Positions 37,749 through 47,189 of a DNA stretch of 64,000 nucleotides are shown piece by piece. This stretch comes from Spirosoma telluris. Lineage in GTDB: Bacteria > Bacteroidota > Bacteroidia > Cytophagales > Spirosomataceae. The DNA lies in NCBI GenBank assembly GCA_003259005.1, contig QLII01000001.1, positions 992,001 through 1,056,000 on the forward strand, in the 5' to 3' direction. Below the pieces are notes generated by a model. The model saw nothing but the letters and a program-made list of their open reading frames with translations. It was not told where the DNA came from and searched no databases. How positions within the stretch are numbered: the first letter of the stretch is position 1; every line of letters starts with the position of its first letter. Both the position numbers and the translations under genes were made by a program.

Positions 37749-38714
37749 TTGGTCGAAAAAGTCATTACCCTCGACAATGTATCGCTCATCGACTTTCTGG
37801 GCGTAGAGAACCACAACATCAAAGAAGTGGCCGCTGCGTTTCCAATGAGCAAAATTATCTCCCGCGGCAACGAAATCCGTATCAAAGGCACAACACCTGA
37901 GATCAGCCGTATTAGCGACATCCTGGAATCGTTGATGGAGCATTATCAGAAGTATGGTAAAATCACCCAGGAAAACGTCCAGAACTACATCAATCATAGT
38001 GGCCAGCCAGTCAATGGGCATGGAACCGCCCCGCCGGTAGTGCCCGATGATGATGAAGTGCTGGTGTATGGTAACCGGGGTGTTGTGGTTCGGGCGCGAA
38101 CGGATAATCAGAAACGACTCGTAGAAGCCGCCGAAAAATCTGATCTGGTCTTTGCCGTCGGGCCGGCAGGTACAGGTAAAACGTACACGGCTGTTGCCAT
38201 TGCCGTGCGGGCGTTGAAAAATAAAGAAGTTAAGAAAATAATCATAACACGTCCGGCGGTTGAAGCAGGGGAGAACCTGGGCTTTTTGCCGGGTGATCTG
38301 AAGGAGAAAATCGATCCCTATCTACGGCCTATCTACGATGCACTTGATGATATGATTCCGGCTGAGAAGCTGAAGTTTTATACAGAAAATCGGATTATTG
38401 AAATTGCTCCGCTGGCGTACATGCGGGGACGGACGTTAAACCATGCATTCATTCTGCTCGACGAAGCGCAAAATACGACGCCGATGCAGATGAAAATGTT
38501 TCTGACCCGGATGGGGCCAACGTCGAAGGCAATTATTACGGGCGACCGGTCACAGATCGATTTACCCAACCGGCAAAAATCCGGATTGATTGAGTCGGTA
38601 GAAATTTTGAAAAATATCAAAGGAATTGCGTTTGTCGAACTGGACGGGCGCGATGTGGTTCGCCATCGGCTTGTTCGTGAAATTATAACAGCGTATGATA
38701 AAGCGGGGCAATAA
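37749..38714 (+). CDS. PhoH-family ATPase
   Basis: 321 residues from a TTG start (MVEKVITLDN), the usual Cytophagales beginning. PhoH motifs: VFAVGPAGTGKTYTAVA (Walker A), IIITRPAVEAGENLGFLPGDL, FILLDEAQNTTPMQMKMFLTRMG (Walker B) and IITGDRSQIDLP. The N-terminal 110 residues carry a KH-like region typical of the YbeZ type. It is thought to act in RNA metabolism and ribosome maturation with YbeY. The 37389-37748 gap upstream holds no gene; it includes an A9 run near 37505. Confidence 0.92.
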   Translation: MVEKVITLDNVSLIDFLGVENHNIKEVAAAFPMSKIISRGNEIRIKGTTPEISRISDILESLMEHYQKYGKITQENVQNYINHSGQPVNGHGTAPPVVPDDDEVLVYGNRGVVVRARTDNQKRLVEAAEKSDLVFAVGPAGTGKTYTAVAIAVRALKNKEVKKIIITRPAVEAGENLGFLPGDLKEKIDPYLRPIYDALDDMIPAEKLKFYTENRIIEIAPLAYMRGRTLNHAFILLDEAQNTTPMQMKMFLTRMGPTSKAIITGDRSQIDLPNRQKSGLIESVEILKNIKGIAFVELDGRDVVRHRLVREIITAYDKAGQ

Positions 38715-38721
38715 TAGCCTG

Positions 38722-40055
38722 ATGAGTAACAAGCGAACTGGCTGGCATTGGCTGGCTGGTTCGCTTGTTTGTTTCCTGACATCAATGGCGGGGGCACAGA
38801 CCCTTCAGGAACCGATCGTCAATCGGTGCGCGACAGTTGACCATGAGCAGGTACTCCAGCAGCGGGACCCAAACCGGCTTCGGCAACTGACTGAACTCAA
38901 CAATAAGGTTCAGCAGGCCTGGAGAATCAAAAGTCGTTACGTCAGGCTTCTGACAATACGATTTACCGAATCCCAATTGTTGTGCATGTCGTGCATAATA
39001 ATGCATCCCTGACGGTTGGGGGCGCTAACAACGGCAATATCTCCGATGCCCAGATTCAATCCCAAATTCAGGTACTAAACGAGGATTATCGACGTCAGGC
39101 GGGAACGAGGGGCTACAACACAAGTCCGATTGGAGCCGATGCCGGCATTGAGTTTTACCTGGCTACTGCCGATCCAAATGGGCAGGCAACCAATGGGATT
39201 ACACGCCACTATTATGCGGCAAAAGCAGCGTTTGATGTTAATACCAACGATGATGTCCTGTTATCACAAATTGCGTATTGGCCCAGCGACCAGTATCTGA
39301 ATATTTGGGTAACTACCTTAAAGGATGATTATTTAGGCTATACGCAATTCCCAACAGCAGCCGATACGCTAAAAGGACTGCCGACATCAGCCAATGTACT
39401 GACGGATGGCTCAATTATCGATCACCGATCTTTCGGCCGACAGACAGGAACGGTTACGCGATCGCTGTACCTGCTGGGGCGAACCGTTACGCACGAAATC
39501 GGGCACTGGCTGGGCCTTATTCATCCCTGGGGTGATGGGGGAGGCTGTAATGAAGATTATGTAGCTGATACTCCCCTGATGGCTGATGGTTCTAACGCAC
39601 AGCAATCCTGCAAACAGACCTACTCAAATTGCAATGGGAAAGGGCAAGTCCGTGATTTGATGGAAAATTACATGAATTACTGGCCGGATGCCTGTATGAA
39701 TATGTTTACCGCCGGTCAGGTTGCACGAATGCGGGCGGTACTGAAGCTTAGCCCTCGCCGGGCCAAAGTACTAACAACTGAGTCGACGCCCTTAGGGGAA
39801 ACAGAGACGCTACAAGTAAAGGTTTACCCCAATCCAGCCACTGCTGATCCAACAGTTGATGTACAATTGAAAGGTAATCAATCGTTCAGTGTGGATTTAT
39901 ATGATACAGCTGGTCGGCAGTTACGAACAACTTCTTTCACCAATACACCCAGTACGCGCGTCACCCTTTCAGTTAGTGGATTGCCAACGGGAGTGTATAT
40001 TGTGCGGGTAAAAACTGGCAGTGAAATCGCCAGTAAACGCTTGTTGGTGCAATAG
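38722..40055 (+). CDS. M43 (pappalysin-like) metalloprotease with type IX sorting domain, one frame break
   Basis: About 444 residues after restoring one base near 38920 (VQQALENQKSLRQ). Signal peptide MSNKRTGWHWLAGSLVCFLTSMAGAQ. Catalytic zinc motif TVTHEIGHWLGLIHPWGDGGGC with the downstream Met-turn region LMENYMNYW. The final ~80 residues (VYPNPATADPTVDVQL...LYDTAGRQLRTTSF...GLPTGVYIVRVKTG...SKRLLVQ) are the Por secretion C-terminal sorting domain, so it should leave the cell by the type IX system. It starts 8 bases after phoH. Confidence 0.92.
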
Positions 40056-40070
40056 TGTTTAACGTTTGAG

Positions 40071-40163
40071 GTCTGAAGTTTGTAGTCTGAAGTTTGTAGT
40101 TGGCTGACGCATAAACACTAGTTGCGTCAGCCAACTACAAACTTCAGACTACAAACCTCAGAC
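40071..40163. repeat. 40-bp inverted repeat built of GTCTGAAGTTTGTA units
   Basis: Arms 40071-40110 and 40124-40163 match in 39 of 40 positions, 13-base loop. Each arm contains tandem GTCTGA[AG]GTTTGTA. It follows the M43 gene and precedes the GNAT ATG by 24 bases. Confidence 0.85.
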
Positions 40164-40187
40164 TTCAAACTACAAACTTTAAAGCTT

Positions 40188-40640
40188 ATGATTAACGTTT
40201 TACCTATTTCAACACCTGCTGACCTTGAAACGGCTTTCGCTATTCGTAGACGAGTATTTGTAGAAGAACAGCATGTCTCAGCCGAGGAAGAATATGATGA
40301 TTTTGAGGAGATTAGCATTCATTTTCTGGCCTATTCTGCTGGAACTCCCTGCGGAACCGCTCGCTGGAGACGCACATCTAACGGTGTTAAGTTAGAGCGA
40401 TTCGCCGTTTTACCAGCCTTTAGGGGGCAAGGTGTTGGGAAAGCACTGGTGAAGACTGTTTTGGCCGATGTATTTAGCCAACAACCCGAACCGATCGAGC
40501 GTATCTACTTGCATGCACAGGTGACGGCCATGCCACTCTATGCGAGTTTTGGCTTTGTTGCCGTCGGCCCAATGTTTGAAGAAGCGGGTATCCAGCATTA
40601 CAAAATGGTATTGCCTGGGTCAGCCTATGCAACAGAATGA
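40188..40640 (+). CDS. GNAT-family N-acetyltransferase (ElaA/YjdJ-like)
   Basis: 150 residues from the ATG at 40188; the longer frame upstream is repeat DNA. FAIRRRVFVEEQHVSAEEEYDD at the N-terminus and the acetyl-CoA loop VLPAFRGQGVGKALV, then LHAQVTAMPLYASFGFVAVGPMFEEAGIQHYKM. This matches the small GNAT proteins with F.IRR.VFV.EQ. The substrate is unknown. Its TGA overlaps the ATG of comEC (ATGA). Confidence 0.9.
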   Translation: MINVLPISTPADLETAFAIRRRVFVEEQHVSAEEEYDDFEEISIHFLAYSAGTPCGTARWRRTSNGVKLERFAVLPAFRGQGVGKALVKTVLADVFSQQPEPIERIYLHAQVTAMPLYASFGFVAVGPMFEEAGIQHYKMVLPGSAYATE

Positions 40641-42839
40641 AAGGTCAGCCATTCGTTCGGTATGTAGGTGCTCTACTAGCGGGTATTACGCTTTATGTAC
40701 TCCTGCCAGAGCTGACAATGCTTCCGCTTATTGGACTGACAATCGGTCTTGGATTACTCACTTTTGGATTTGTTCGTTCAGCCAAAAGCACGCTTAAGCC
40801 CGTACAAATCTTACCGGGTATTGGCGGCTTGCTCATGCTGATGGCTATAGGCTGGGCGATCACTTATCAACGCACTGCCAGCAATCGACCAGACAACATT
40901 AGCCATGTGGCTGACACCTTACGGGCCTATGAAGGCGTTGTTTCGGCGCAACCTGAAGAACGTGCCAAAACCTACCGGGTTGAACTGGAAATTCGTCGGG
41001 CCGCGTTCGGTCGGGCTGCGTTCAATCGGGCCGCGTTCGGTGAGGCCACTCCCGATCAAGTACAGAAAGAAGTTAATTTAACCAAGTCACGACCCGCCCT
41101 ATCCTGGAGACCGTTAAGTGGACGGGTAATTGTCTATCTCGATAAAGCAGGCCAGCCGATGCCACGTTATGGGGAGGTTTGGTTGGTAGCTGGTTCCCCC
41201 GGACGATTGATCCGCCCCTGAACCCCGGCGAATTTAATTACAAACGATACCTCAGCTACCGCAACATCTATCACCAGCAATACCTTCGACCCTTTCAACG
41301 ACAGATACTAGGCCATGAGCCACCTAACCGAATTACGCAGGTGGCCACCATGGTAAATCGCTGGGCCGACAGTGTGTTTACGCACCAGGTGGGGGCACGT
41401 GCCGAATATGGTATTGTGAACGCGATGATTCTGGGCATTCGGGATGACCTCGATACAGACCTCTATCGGGCCTATTCGGCGGCCGGAGCGGTGCATATTT
41501 TATCCGTGTCGGGTTTACATGTGGGAATCCTGTTCCAGGTATTGACCTTATTACTTGGTTTTCTGGCGAAGCGGCCACGTGGTAAACTTCTGATGGCAGG
41601 GCTACAACTCATCATCTTATGGTTCTATGCACTGGTGACTGGTTTTTCACCCCCTGTGCTTCGGTCGGCGGCTATGTTCACGATGGTGATTCTGGCCAAT
41701 ACATTTGGTCGGCAGCAACAAATCCCGAATACGCTGGGGCGTCAGCATTTTTCATCCTTTGTTTTGATCCTTATGCCTTGTTTTCAGCCGGATTTCAGTT
41801 GTCCTATCTGGCTGTGGCAGGAATTAGTGCCTGGCAGTCGTCACTTTATCAGTCGATCACGTTTCGTAACAAGTGGGCGAATAAACTTTGGGAGTTGACG
41901 GCAGTGGCGCTTGTAGCTCAGTTGATTACCTTTCCTCTCGGCGTATTTTATTTTCATCAGTTTCCGACCTATTTCCTTCTGGCGAACCCGATCGTTATTG
42001 TGATGTCGGAGGTTCTACTGCCGCTGGCTATGACAACCTTAGCCTTTAGCTGGGTGCCTTATCTGAATGATGGGCTGGGCTGGTTGTTACAGAAAACGGC
42101 CTGGGTTCTTAATTATGCCGTCACCCAAACGGGCGAGTTGCCGGGCGCGGCCTGGGGTGGACTCTGGCTATCTCCTATTGCTATGGTGCTTATCTATGTC
42201 GTTATTCTATGTGGAGCCGCCCTTTTATTGACTCGAAATCGTGCCTACCTATGGGCGACTGCGGTGGCTTCGGTTTTGCTGGCGGGCCTAACCAGTTGGG
42301 AAACGTATCAGCAGGCTCATCAGCAGCAACTGGCCGTCCATTTTTTACCGCACCGCACGGCTGTTAGCCTGACATACGGACACCAAAGCACCCTCCTGAC
42401 CGATCTGGATACAAACGACACGCGCTCCTTCGATTTTTACCTCAAAAATACATTTGGACAATGGGGCGTTTCCGACCTGACCGTTGTTCAGGCGAAGCGA
42501 GCCGATAGTGTGCCGGGCACATTAGGAGGTATTTCCACTTTTTACCAAACACGCGATTATGCCATATGGGTATCGCGGGGTAAGACACTGTTATTAGTTA
42601 ACAAGCTATCGGGTTCGAGTCGGTGGCGATTACCTGCCGTGGTGGATTATCTCATCATTCGGCGAAACGCTTTACAGGAATGGGAGCAACTCAACGGACG
42701 CGTAGTGGCCCGGCGCATTATCTTCGATGATTCCAACAAAACACCCCTGACAGACAGGCTCTTGACTGAAGCTAAACAACGCGGTATCGCCTGCTACTCC
42801 GTTCGGCAGATGGGTGCCTATTTGGCTGATTTGGAGTGA
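40637..42839 (+). CDS. comEC: ComEC/Rec2-family DNA-uptake channel, frame breaks
   Basis: About 734 residues after restoring two bases (C run near 41199-41203; G run near 41737-41740). N-terminal helices and OB-like part (VLLPELTMLPLIGLTIGLG; YEGVVSAQPEERAKTYRVEL), then the competence domain: ILSVSGLHVGILFQVLTLLLG, FSPPVLRSAAMFTMVI, FILCFDPYALFSAGFQLSYLAVAG and PLGVFYFHQFPTYFLLANPIVI. The C-terminus is a short remnant-like metallo-lactamase region (VHFLPHRTAVSLTYGHQSTLLTDL). The channel carries single-stranded DNA across the inner membrane during transformation. A 15-bp unit is repeated three times at 40997-41041. Confidence 0.9.
40997..41041 (+). repeat. Three tandem 15-bp repeats within comEC
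   Basis: Units CGGGC[CT]GCGTTC[GA][GA]T encode RAAFG-RAAFN-RAAFG in the variable OB-like region, so the reading frame is kept. Confidence 0.8.
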
Positions 42840-42875
42840 TTTTTGGTTATCTTTACACCATTAAGTACTATCAAA

Positions 42876-43484
42876 ATGACACTCAGTATTGCAAACTTAC
42901 CGGAAGAGCAACGCCCTACAACGGTCGAATTTGCCAATTATCAGATGGACGATGATGCGTTCTACGATTTTTGTCGCCAAAATGAACACCTGAAATTTGA
43001 GCGCAATTCTGACGGAATTATTATTGCGATGCCGAACACGGGCGGAAAAACTGGAATTAGAAATTCCGTAATTATCTTCAAATTATACGGTTGGGCGGAA
43101 TCATTCGGTGGACTGGTTTTTGATTCGTCAACAGCCTTCAAATTACCTAATGGAGCTACCCGCTCGCCCGATGTAGCCTGGTTGAGTGATACACGCTGGA
43201 ATGCGCTAACCGAGAGTCAACAGGAGAAATTTCCACCCGTGGCCCCTGAATTTGTGGTTGAGCTAATGTCTGCTACGGATTCGCTCAAGAATGCAAAAGA
43301 GAAAATGCAGGAATATATTGCCAACGGTGTATTGTTAGGATGGCTCATTAACCCTACACAAGAGGAAGTTATGATTTATCGTGCAGATGGTACGATCAGT
43401 CGACACACCAATTTTGACGAGCCGCTCACCGGCGAAGCTATTCTGCCCGGCTTTGCGTTTAATCTGCGCTTGTTAATACGTTAG
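42876..43484 (+). CDS. Uma2-family (DUF820) putative restriction-like nuclease
   Basis: 202 residues from ATG 42876. The PD-(D/E)XK-type Uma2 features are GIIIAMPNTGGKTGIRNS, SPDVAWLS, PVAPEFVVELMSATDS and GVLLGWLINPTQEEVMIYR; the D of SPDVAW, E of FVVEL and later residues form the presumed active site. Uma2 proteins are abundant in cyanobacteria and Cytophagales and their biological role is unknown. A TATCTTTA box at 42848-42855 lies 20 bases upstream of the ATG. Confidence 0.9.
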   Translation: MTLSIANLPEEQRPTTVEFANYQMDDDAFYDFCRQNEHLKFERNSDGIIIAMPNTGGKTGIRNSVIIFKLYGWAESFGGLVFDSSTAFKLPNGATRSPDVAWLSDTRWNALTESQQEKFPPVAPEFVVELMSATDSLKNAKEKMQEYIANGVLLGWLINPTQEEVMIYRADGTISRHTNFDEPLTGEAILPGFAFNLRLLIR

Positions 43485-43512
43485 ACAGTATTGACATCTA
43501 TATTATACAATG

Positions 43513-43543
43513 ACATCCCGAAAGTTTGCCGCTTTCGGGATGT
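43513..43543. terminator. TCCCGAAAG hairpin between convergent genes (copy 2)
   Basis: ACATCCCGAAAG (43513-43524) pairs with CTTTCGGGATGT (43532-43543), 7-base loop, followed by TTGC. It shares its core with the hairpins at 33991 and 48534. Confidence 0.7.
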
Positions 43544-43549
43544 TTGCTA

Positions 43550-44994
43550 TTACCTCGTATACAAAGCACCTTTGGCAATTGTGGATTCGTATTCGTAATT
43601 GATCGTTTCCAGAAACTTGCCTGTTACCCAGCCAATATCCGCATTTCGAACGAAAACGAAGCGCTTGGGACTAGAACCGTTGAGTACGCTTTCATAATAG
43701 ATTCCAGCCACAACGCACCGGCAATAAGTTGCTTTTCAGTAAGTTGATTCTGAAGGGCTGCCATGTCTTTTTCGACTTTATTACGAGCAATTGGGTCTCC
43801 TACGGCATTCAGATTTGGCTTTACCAATTCCCGATAATCTGTCAATGCCAGCCGTTTGAACCGCTCTACATCGTCCATGGTAAGGGCTACGGCAGTGAAC
43901 CCGGCCCGCTCTGGGTGTAAATAGGTGACCAATGCCCAAACAATATCGCCCCCAACACCAACCGTATTGCGCTGTTGAAGTCCCCGGTTGCTGGTGTTAA
44001 AACGATTGGTAAAAACGGAGTCGGAAATCGCTTTGATAACCCGTTGCGCTTCCTTCTTGTAGGCATCCATGTTCAACGAGCGCTTGGCCTCAATTTGAGC
44101 TACTAAGGAACTTGTTCCAAAAGGCAGATTAACCCCATGAAATGTTTTGGATGCCGGACCTGTAGCCAGATCAAAATAGCCGCCAATCGTACTACTTTTC
44201 CCAAGATCAAGGGCCGAGGTAGTTGGCCAGACTTTACGCGGAATGGCTCCAGTCGTAAATAACTCGGCTTCCCGATTGGCAGTCATTGATGTGTCTATTT
44301 TTAAATTACTATTGGGCAGAGCACGGGATAGTTGATCGTAGACTTTTCGTCGGCTGTCGGAGTTTCGGGCTAACTCTTCCCGAACATCGTTACTAAGAAC
44401 GATAAAGACTCGTTCATTCGGAATATTGTACCGCTGAATTGAATCCAGGCAAGCTCGTAAGGCGTCCTGTTCCGCCCGAAACCCACCCGACGCATCAGCG
44501 AACAGCGTGACGGAGGGGTTGGCAATATCGGCAATCGACTTAATCTCTTTTTCGTAAAAATCAGTCTCGTATTTTGTTTTCAAAATGGCCAGTTTGATGC
44601 TCGACAGACCAATCTGAATGCCTGCATATAGATTTTTGTTGGACAGATTTCGGATGATTTCATTAACGCCCCAGGCGCTGGCGACGTACTTTAATTTGAG
44701 GTACTGAGCCCCTGCACGCTGGAGGTAGCGGAGTGCGGTGGTTGTATCGTGTAAATCGTGGTAAGAAAGTCCCAGTAGCTCGTTCGTGACGGCTTCCCAG
44801 TACAAACTGGTTTTTTGGGTAGCTGGCAACGCTCGTTGCAGCAAATTGATGGCTGCATCCGATTTGTCAACCTCCCGAAGGGTATTGGCTAACTTGATGT
44901 AACGAATGGCCTGATGCAGGCTTTGGGCTTTTTGAGCAAAGCCAGTAAATCCCCAGCAACTGAGGACAAAAAATAGGATAAGAAAGCGTTTCAT
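43550..44994 (-). CDS. Secreted TPR protein with an ASKHA/Ppx-like domain, one frame break
   Basis: About 482 residues. Signal peptide at MKRFLILFFVLSCWGFTGFAQ (ATG 44992-44994). Two or three TPR-like units follow (about 25-105: LANTLREVDKSDAAINLLQRAL, ELLGLSYHDLHDTTTALRYLQRA). Then YAGIQIGLSSIKLAILKTKY and LDLGKSSTIGGYFDL resemble the phosphate loops of actin-like ATPases such as exopolyphosphatase. The frame with the stop at 43624 ends abruptly; restoring one base near 43690 gives NGSSPKRFVFVRNADIGWVTGKFLETINYEYE and a stop at 43550-43552, which reads as real protein. Function not assigned. Confidence 0.72.
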
Positions 44995-45120
44995 AAGCAG
45001 GGCGAGTAAAACTAGGGTTACCGCCACACTTACGTACTAAAGCACTAGACAGACTTTATTTTCAGTAGAAAATAGGGTAAAAGCCCAAAAAACGATCAAA
45101 CGGGAAAGTGTAAGCGAGGA

Positions 45121-45678
45121 TTAAGGCTGGCTACTCACCTTACTTAATGAATCTTTTTTGGGAGCAGGTGGCCGGAATCCGCCAATTTCCTTTTGCATAT
45201 CCGGTTTCTTGGATTGATATAAAGCCCATTGTTCCGGGGTAAGAATAGGCTTTAGTTTTTCTTCCTTTTCTTCATTAAACATCAGCATCACCTCGCGAAT
45301 CTGCTTGATGGTTTCTGGCGAAGGACGACCGCCCCCATTGGCACCAACAATGTCTTTAATAGCATCCTGCTGCTGGCTGGCGTACTCATTGTTGAGGTGT
45401 TTGACGTCTTTTAATTGCTCTTTCGTTAGCGAAAGGTTCTCTTTTAGCCACTTCGTTTCCTTCATCGCCATGTCTCCGGCAATATTCGGCACCGATGAAC
45501 GTGGGCTGCTGGGCATCTGATTCATTCCGCTCATTCCACCCATACGCCCGCCCATTCCACCCCCATAACCGCCACCGCCGTATCCGCCACCATACTGCCC
45601 AAAACTTTTGGAATTCATGGATAGACTGATACTCAGGCAAACAAAGCAGATACCTATTAAACGGGTCGACGCATTCAT
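45121..45678 (-). CDS. Secreted Spy/LTxxQ-like protein with Gly/Met-rich start
   Basis: 185 residues. Signal peptide (about 1-27), then a glycine/tyrosine/methionine repeat (GGGYGGGGYGGGMGGRMGGM), then helices: WLKENLSLTKEQLKDVKHLNNEYASQQQ and EEKEEKLKPILTPEQWALYQSKK. The two LT-x-[EQ] motifs (LTKEQ and LTPEQ) and helical layout recall periplasmic Spy/CpxP-type chaperone-like proteins. It ends in a Pro/Lys/Ser-rich tail. Confidence 0.75.
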   Translation of the reverse strand: MNASTRLIGICFVCLSISLSMNSKSFGQYGGGYGGGGYGGGMGGRMGGMSGMNQMPSSPRSSVPNIAGDMAMKETKWLKENLSLTKEQLKDVKHLNNEYASQQQDAIKDIVGANGGGRPSPETIKQIREVMLMFNEEKEEKLKPILTPEQWALYQSKKPDMQKEIGGFRPPAPKKDSLSKVSSQP

Positions 45679-45753
45679 GATTCCGATTGGCTAATTACGT
45701 TACGAAAAATCGAGGGCGAAGTTCGGTAAAAAAATAAGAAATTCCGATGGACA

Positions 45754-46308
45754 CTATCGGATAGTTGATGGTGTACGAGGTTGCAGGCGTACACGCAAGT
45801 GAGGTTCTTCCCCATCAGGTACAATGACCACAATATTATTGGTCAGGGTTTCTCCGTTTTCAAAGGTGTGCCCTGTCTGGCCAGGTGCATTAGTCTCAAT
45901 GGCCTTTCCATCAGTGTCGTTGGTGTTCTTGGCGGAGGCTGTATAGGATGTTGACATCGGTCGGGCGCGCAGGGTAATCGTTTTTGAGGTCAACTTGGCG
46001 CCCGTTGCATTGATGCAGTCAAAGCGGGCAATTAAGTCCTGATCCCGAACCCCAAAAGACGTCTGCCGGGGGGTGAAGAGGATAGTCGAACCGCTTTTAT
46101 TCGTGGCGTATACTGTAAGCTCGTAGCGTTTGACAGTTCCCAGATTACTGATTTCTTTTTTGCATTCATTACGAATCGTGTACCCGTATTCAATGCCGTT
46201 AACCTGAGCGGGTTGGCTCGTAGTAAGCTCATAGGATTGTTGAGCGATTGCCGGAAATACCAGACCAAGGCCCAGGAGGAGAAACAGGCAAAAGGAGCAG
46301 TTATTCAT
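45754..46308 (-). CDS. Secreted beta-rich protein of unknown function
   Basis: 184 residues from the ATG at 46306-46308, which begins a signal peptide (MNNCSFCLFLLLGLGLVFPAIAQ). The longer frame up to 46488 would overlap the divergent TetR gene and is rejected. The mature part has alternating hydrophobic strands (YELTVYATNKSGSTILFTP; LTNNIVVIVPDGEEPHLRVRLQ). No family recognised. Confidence 0.65.
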   Translation of the reverse strand: MNNCSFCLFLLLGLGLVFPAIAQQSYELTTSQPAQVNGIEYGYTIRNECKKEISNLGTVKRYELTVYATNKSGSTILFTPRQTSFGVRDQDLIARFDCINATGAKLTSKTITLRARPMSTSYTASAKNTNDTDGKAIETNAPGQTGHTFENGETLTNNIVVIVPDGEEPHLRVRLQPRTPSTIR

Positions 46309-46425
46309 GCGAAAGTCAAGAGGATAAAAGAATACCCGAAATTTACAAAAAAATAGATGAGATACGTGTGATATTGTAATAACGAACACAAACTTTTCCG
46401 AGGTACAGACCGTTGCTATTTTATC

Positions 46426-47106
46426 ATGGAAACGCTCGAAAAAATCCGTAAAGCATACACTGAGTACGTACTGGAAAATGGGAAACAACCTACCTCTGTC
46501 TTCCAGTTTGCCAAAAAACTGAAAATTGCCGAATCCGATTTCTATACCGACTATGCATCCTTTGATGCCATCGAAGCGGATATCTGGCTCACCATTTTTA
46601 ACGAAGCAAAATCCACTGTCGAAGCCGATGAAACCTACCAGACGTACTCCGTTCGGGAAAAACTACTGGCGTTCTATTATACCTGGATTGAGCTGCTGAA
46701 AGCGCAGCGCAGTTTTGTCGTCTATAGTTACGGTCGCTTGCGGGAGCAGGGTGCAGGTGGTTCATCGTTAGGACATAGAGCGCGGAGCATGGGGCAGGGT
46801 GCTACTCATTCTCAGGTGTTGAGTCCCTTTAAAGATGTATTCTTTGACTATGCCCGTGATTTGCTGGCCGAAGGTCGTGAAAGCAAAGAAGTGGAGCCCC
46901 GTCCATTTATAACCGACCGGTATCCGAACGCACTCTGGGGGCAGACCCTCTACCTGCTTGATTTCTGGGTGCGTGACGTGAGCAAAAACTTCGAGAAAAC
47001 GGATTCGGCCATCGAAAAGTCGGTTAATACTGCCTTCGATCTTATTGGCCGTTCGCCACTGGATACCCTGTTCGATTTTGCCAAGTTTGTGTACCAAAAT
47101 AAATGA
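46426..47106 (+). CDS. TetR-family regulator
   Basis: 226 residues. The N-terminal helix-turn-helix is KIRKAYTEYVLENGKQPTSVFQFAKKLKIAESDFYTDYASFDAIEADIW, an unusual but recognisable TetR domain of the Bacteroidota type that accompanies ABC1 kinases. The C-terminal all-helical domain carries an odd low-complexity insert (GHRARSMGQGATHSQ, bases 46770-46815) made of CATGGGGC-type repeat DNA. The ABC1 kinase gene follows after an 80-base repeat. The ligand is unknown. Confidence 0.8.
   Translation: METLEKIRKAYTEYVLENGKQPTSVFQFAKKLKIAESDFYTDYASFDAIEADIWLTIFNEAKSTVEADETYQTYSVREKLLAFYYTWIELLKAQRSFVVYSYGRLREQGAGGSSLGHRARSMGQGATHSQVLSPFKDVFFDYARDLLAEGRESKEVEPRPFITDRYPNALWGQTLYLLDFWVRDVSKNFEKTDSAIEKSVNTAFDLIGRSPLDTLFDFAKFVYQNK
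46782..46804 (+). repeat. CATGGGGC-type repeat fragment inside the TetR gene
   Basis: GCGCGGAGCATGGGGCAGGG matches units in icmF (18182-18258) and at the end of the Mo-subunit gene (63076-63114). It is in frame and encodes RARSMGQG. Confidence 0.5.
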
Positions 47107-47184
47107 GTGAATGAGTGGATGAGTGAATGAGCGACTAATTCGCTGGTAACATTCACTCATTCGCTCAATCACTCAATCACTCAT
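47103..47184. repeat. Intergenic inverted repeat built of GAGTGAAT units
   Basis: ATGAGTGAATGAGTG...GCGA (47103-47134) faces TTCACTCATTCGCTC... (47152-47184). Each arm is a tandem of seven- or eight-base units. It overlaps the TetR stop and ends six bases before the kinase ATG. Confidence 0.7.
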
Positions 47185-47189
47185 TGAGC

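Noticed and set aside
40071..40163. CRISPR or attC-like site
   Set aside because: No spacers, no integrase, and the symmetry is a simple hairpin of tandem units.
41619..42839. Reading the last comEC segment as a separate gene
   Set aside because: It continues the competence domain directly after one missing base; its first ~38 codons are nonsense in this frame.
46309..46488. N-terminal extension of the 45754 gene
   Set aside because: Would overlap the divergent TetR gene; the internal ATG at 46308 begins a clean signal peptide.
47103..47184. CRISPR array
   Set aside because: Units are 7-8 bases without spacers, arranged as an inverted repeat; no cas genes nearby.
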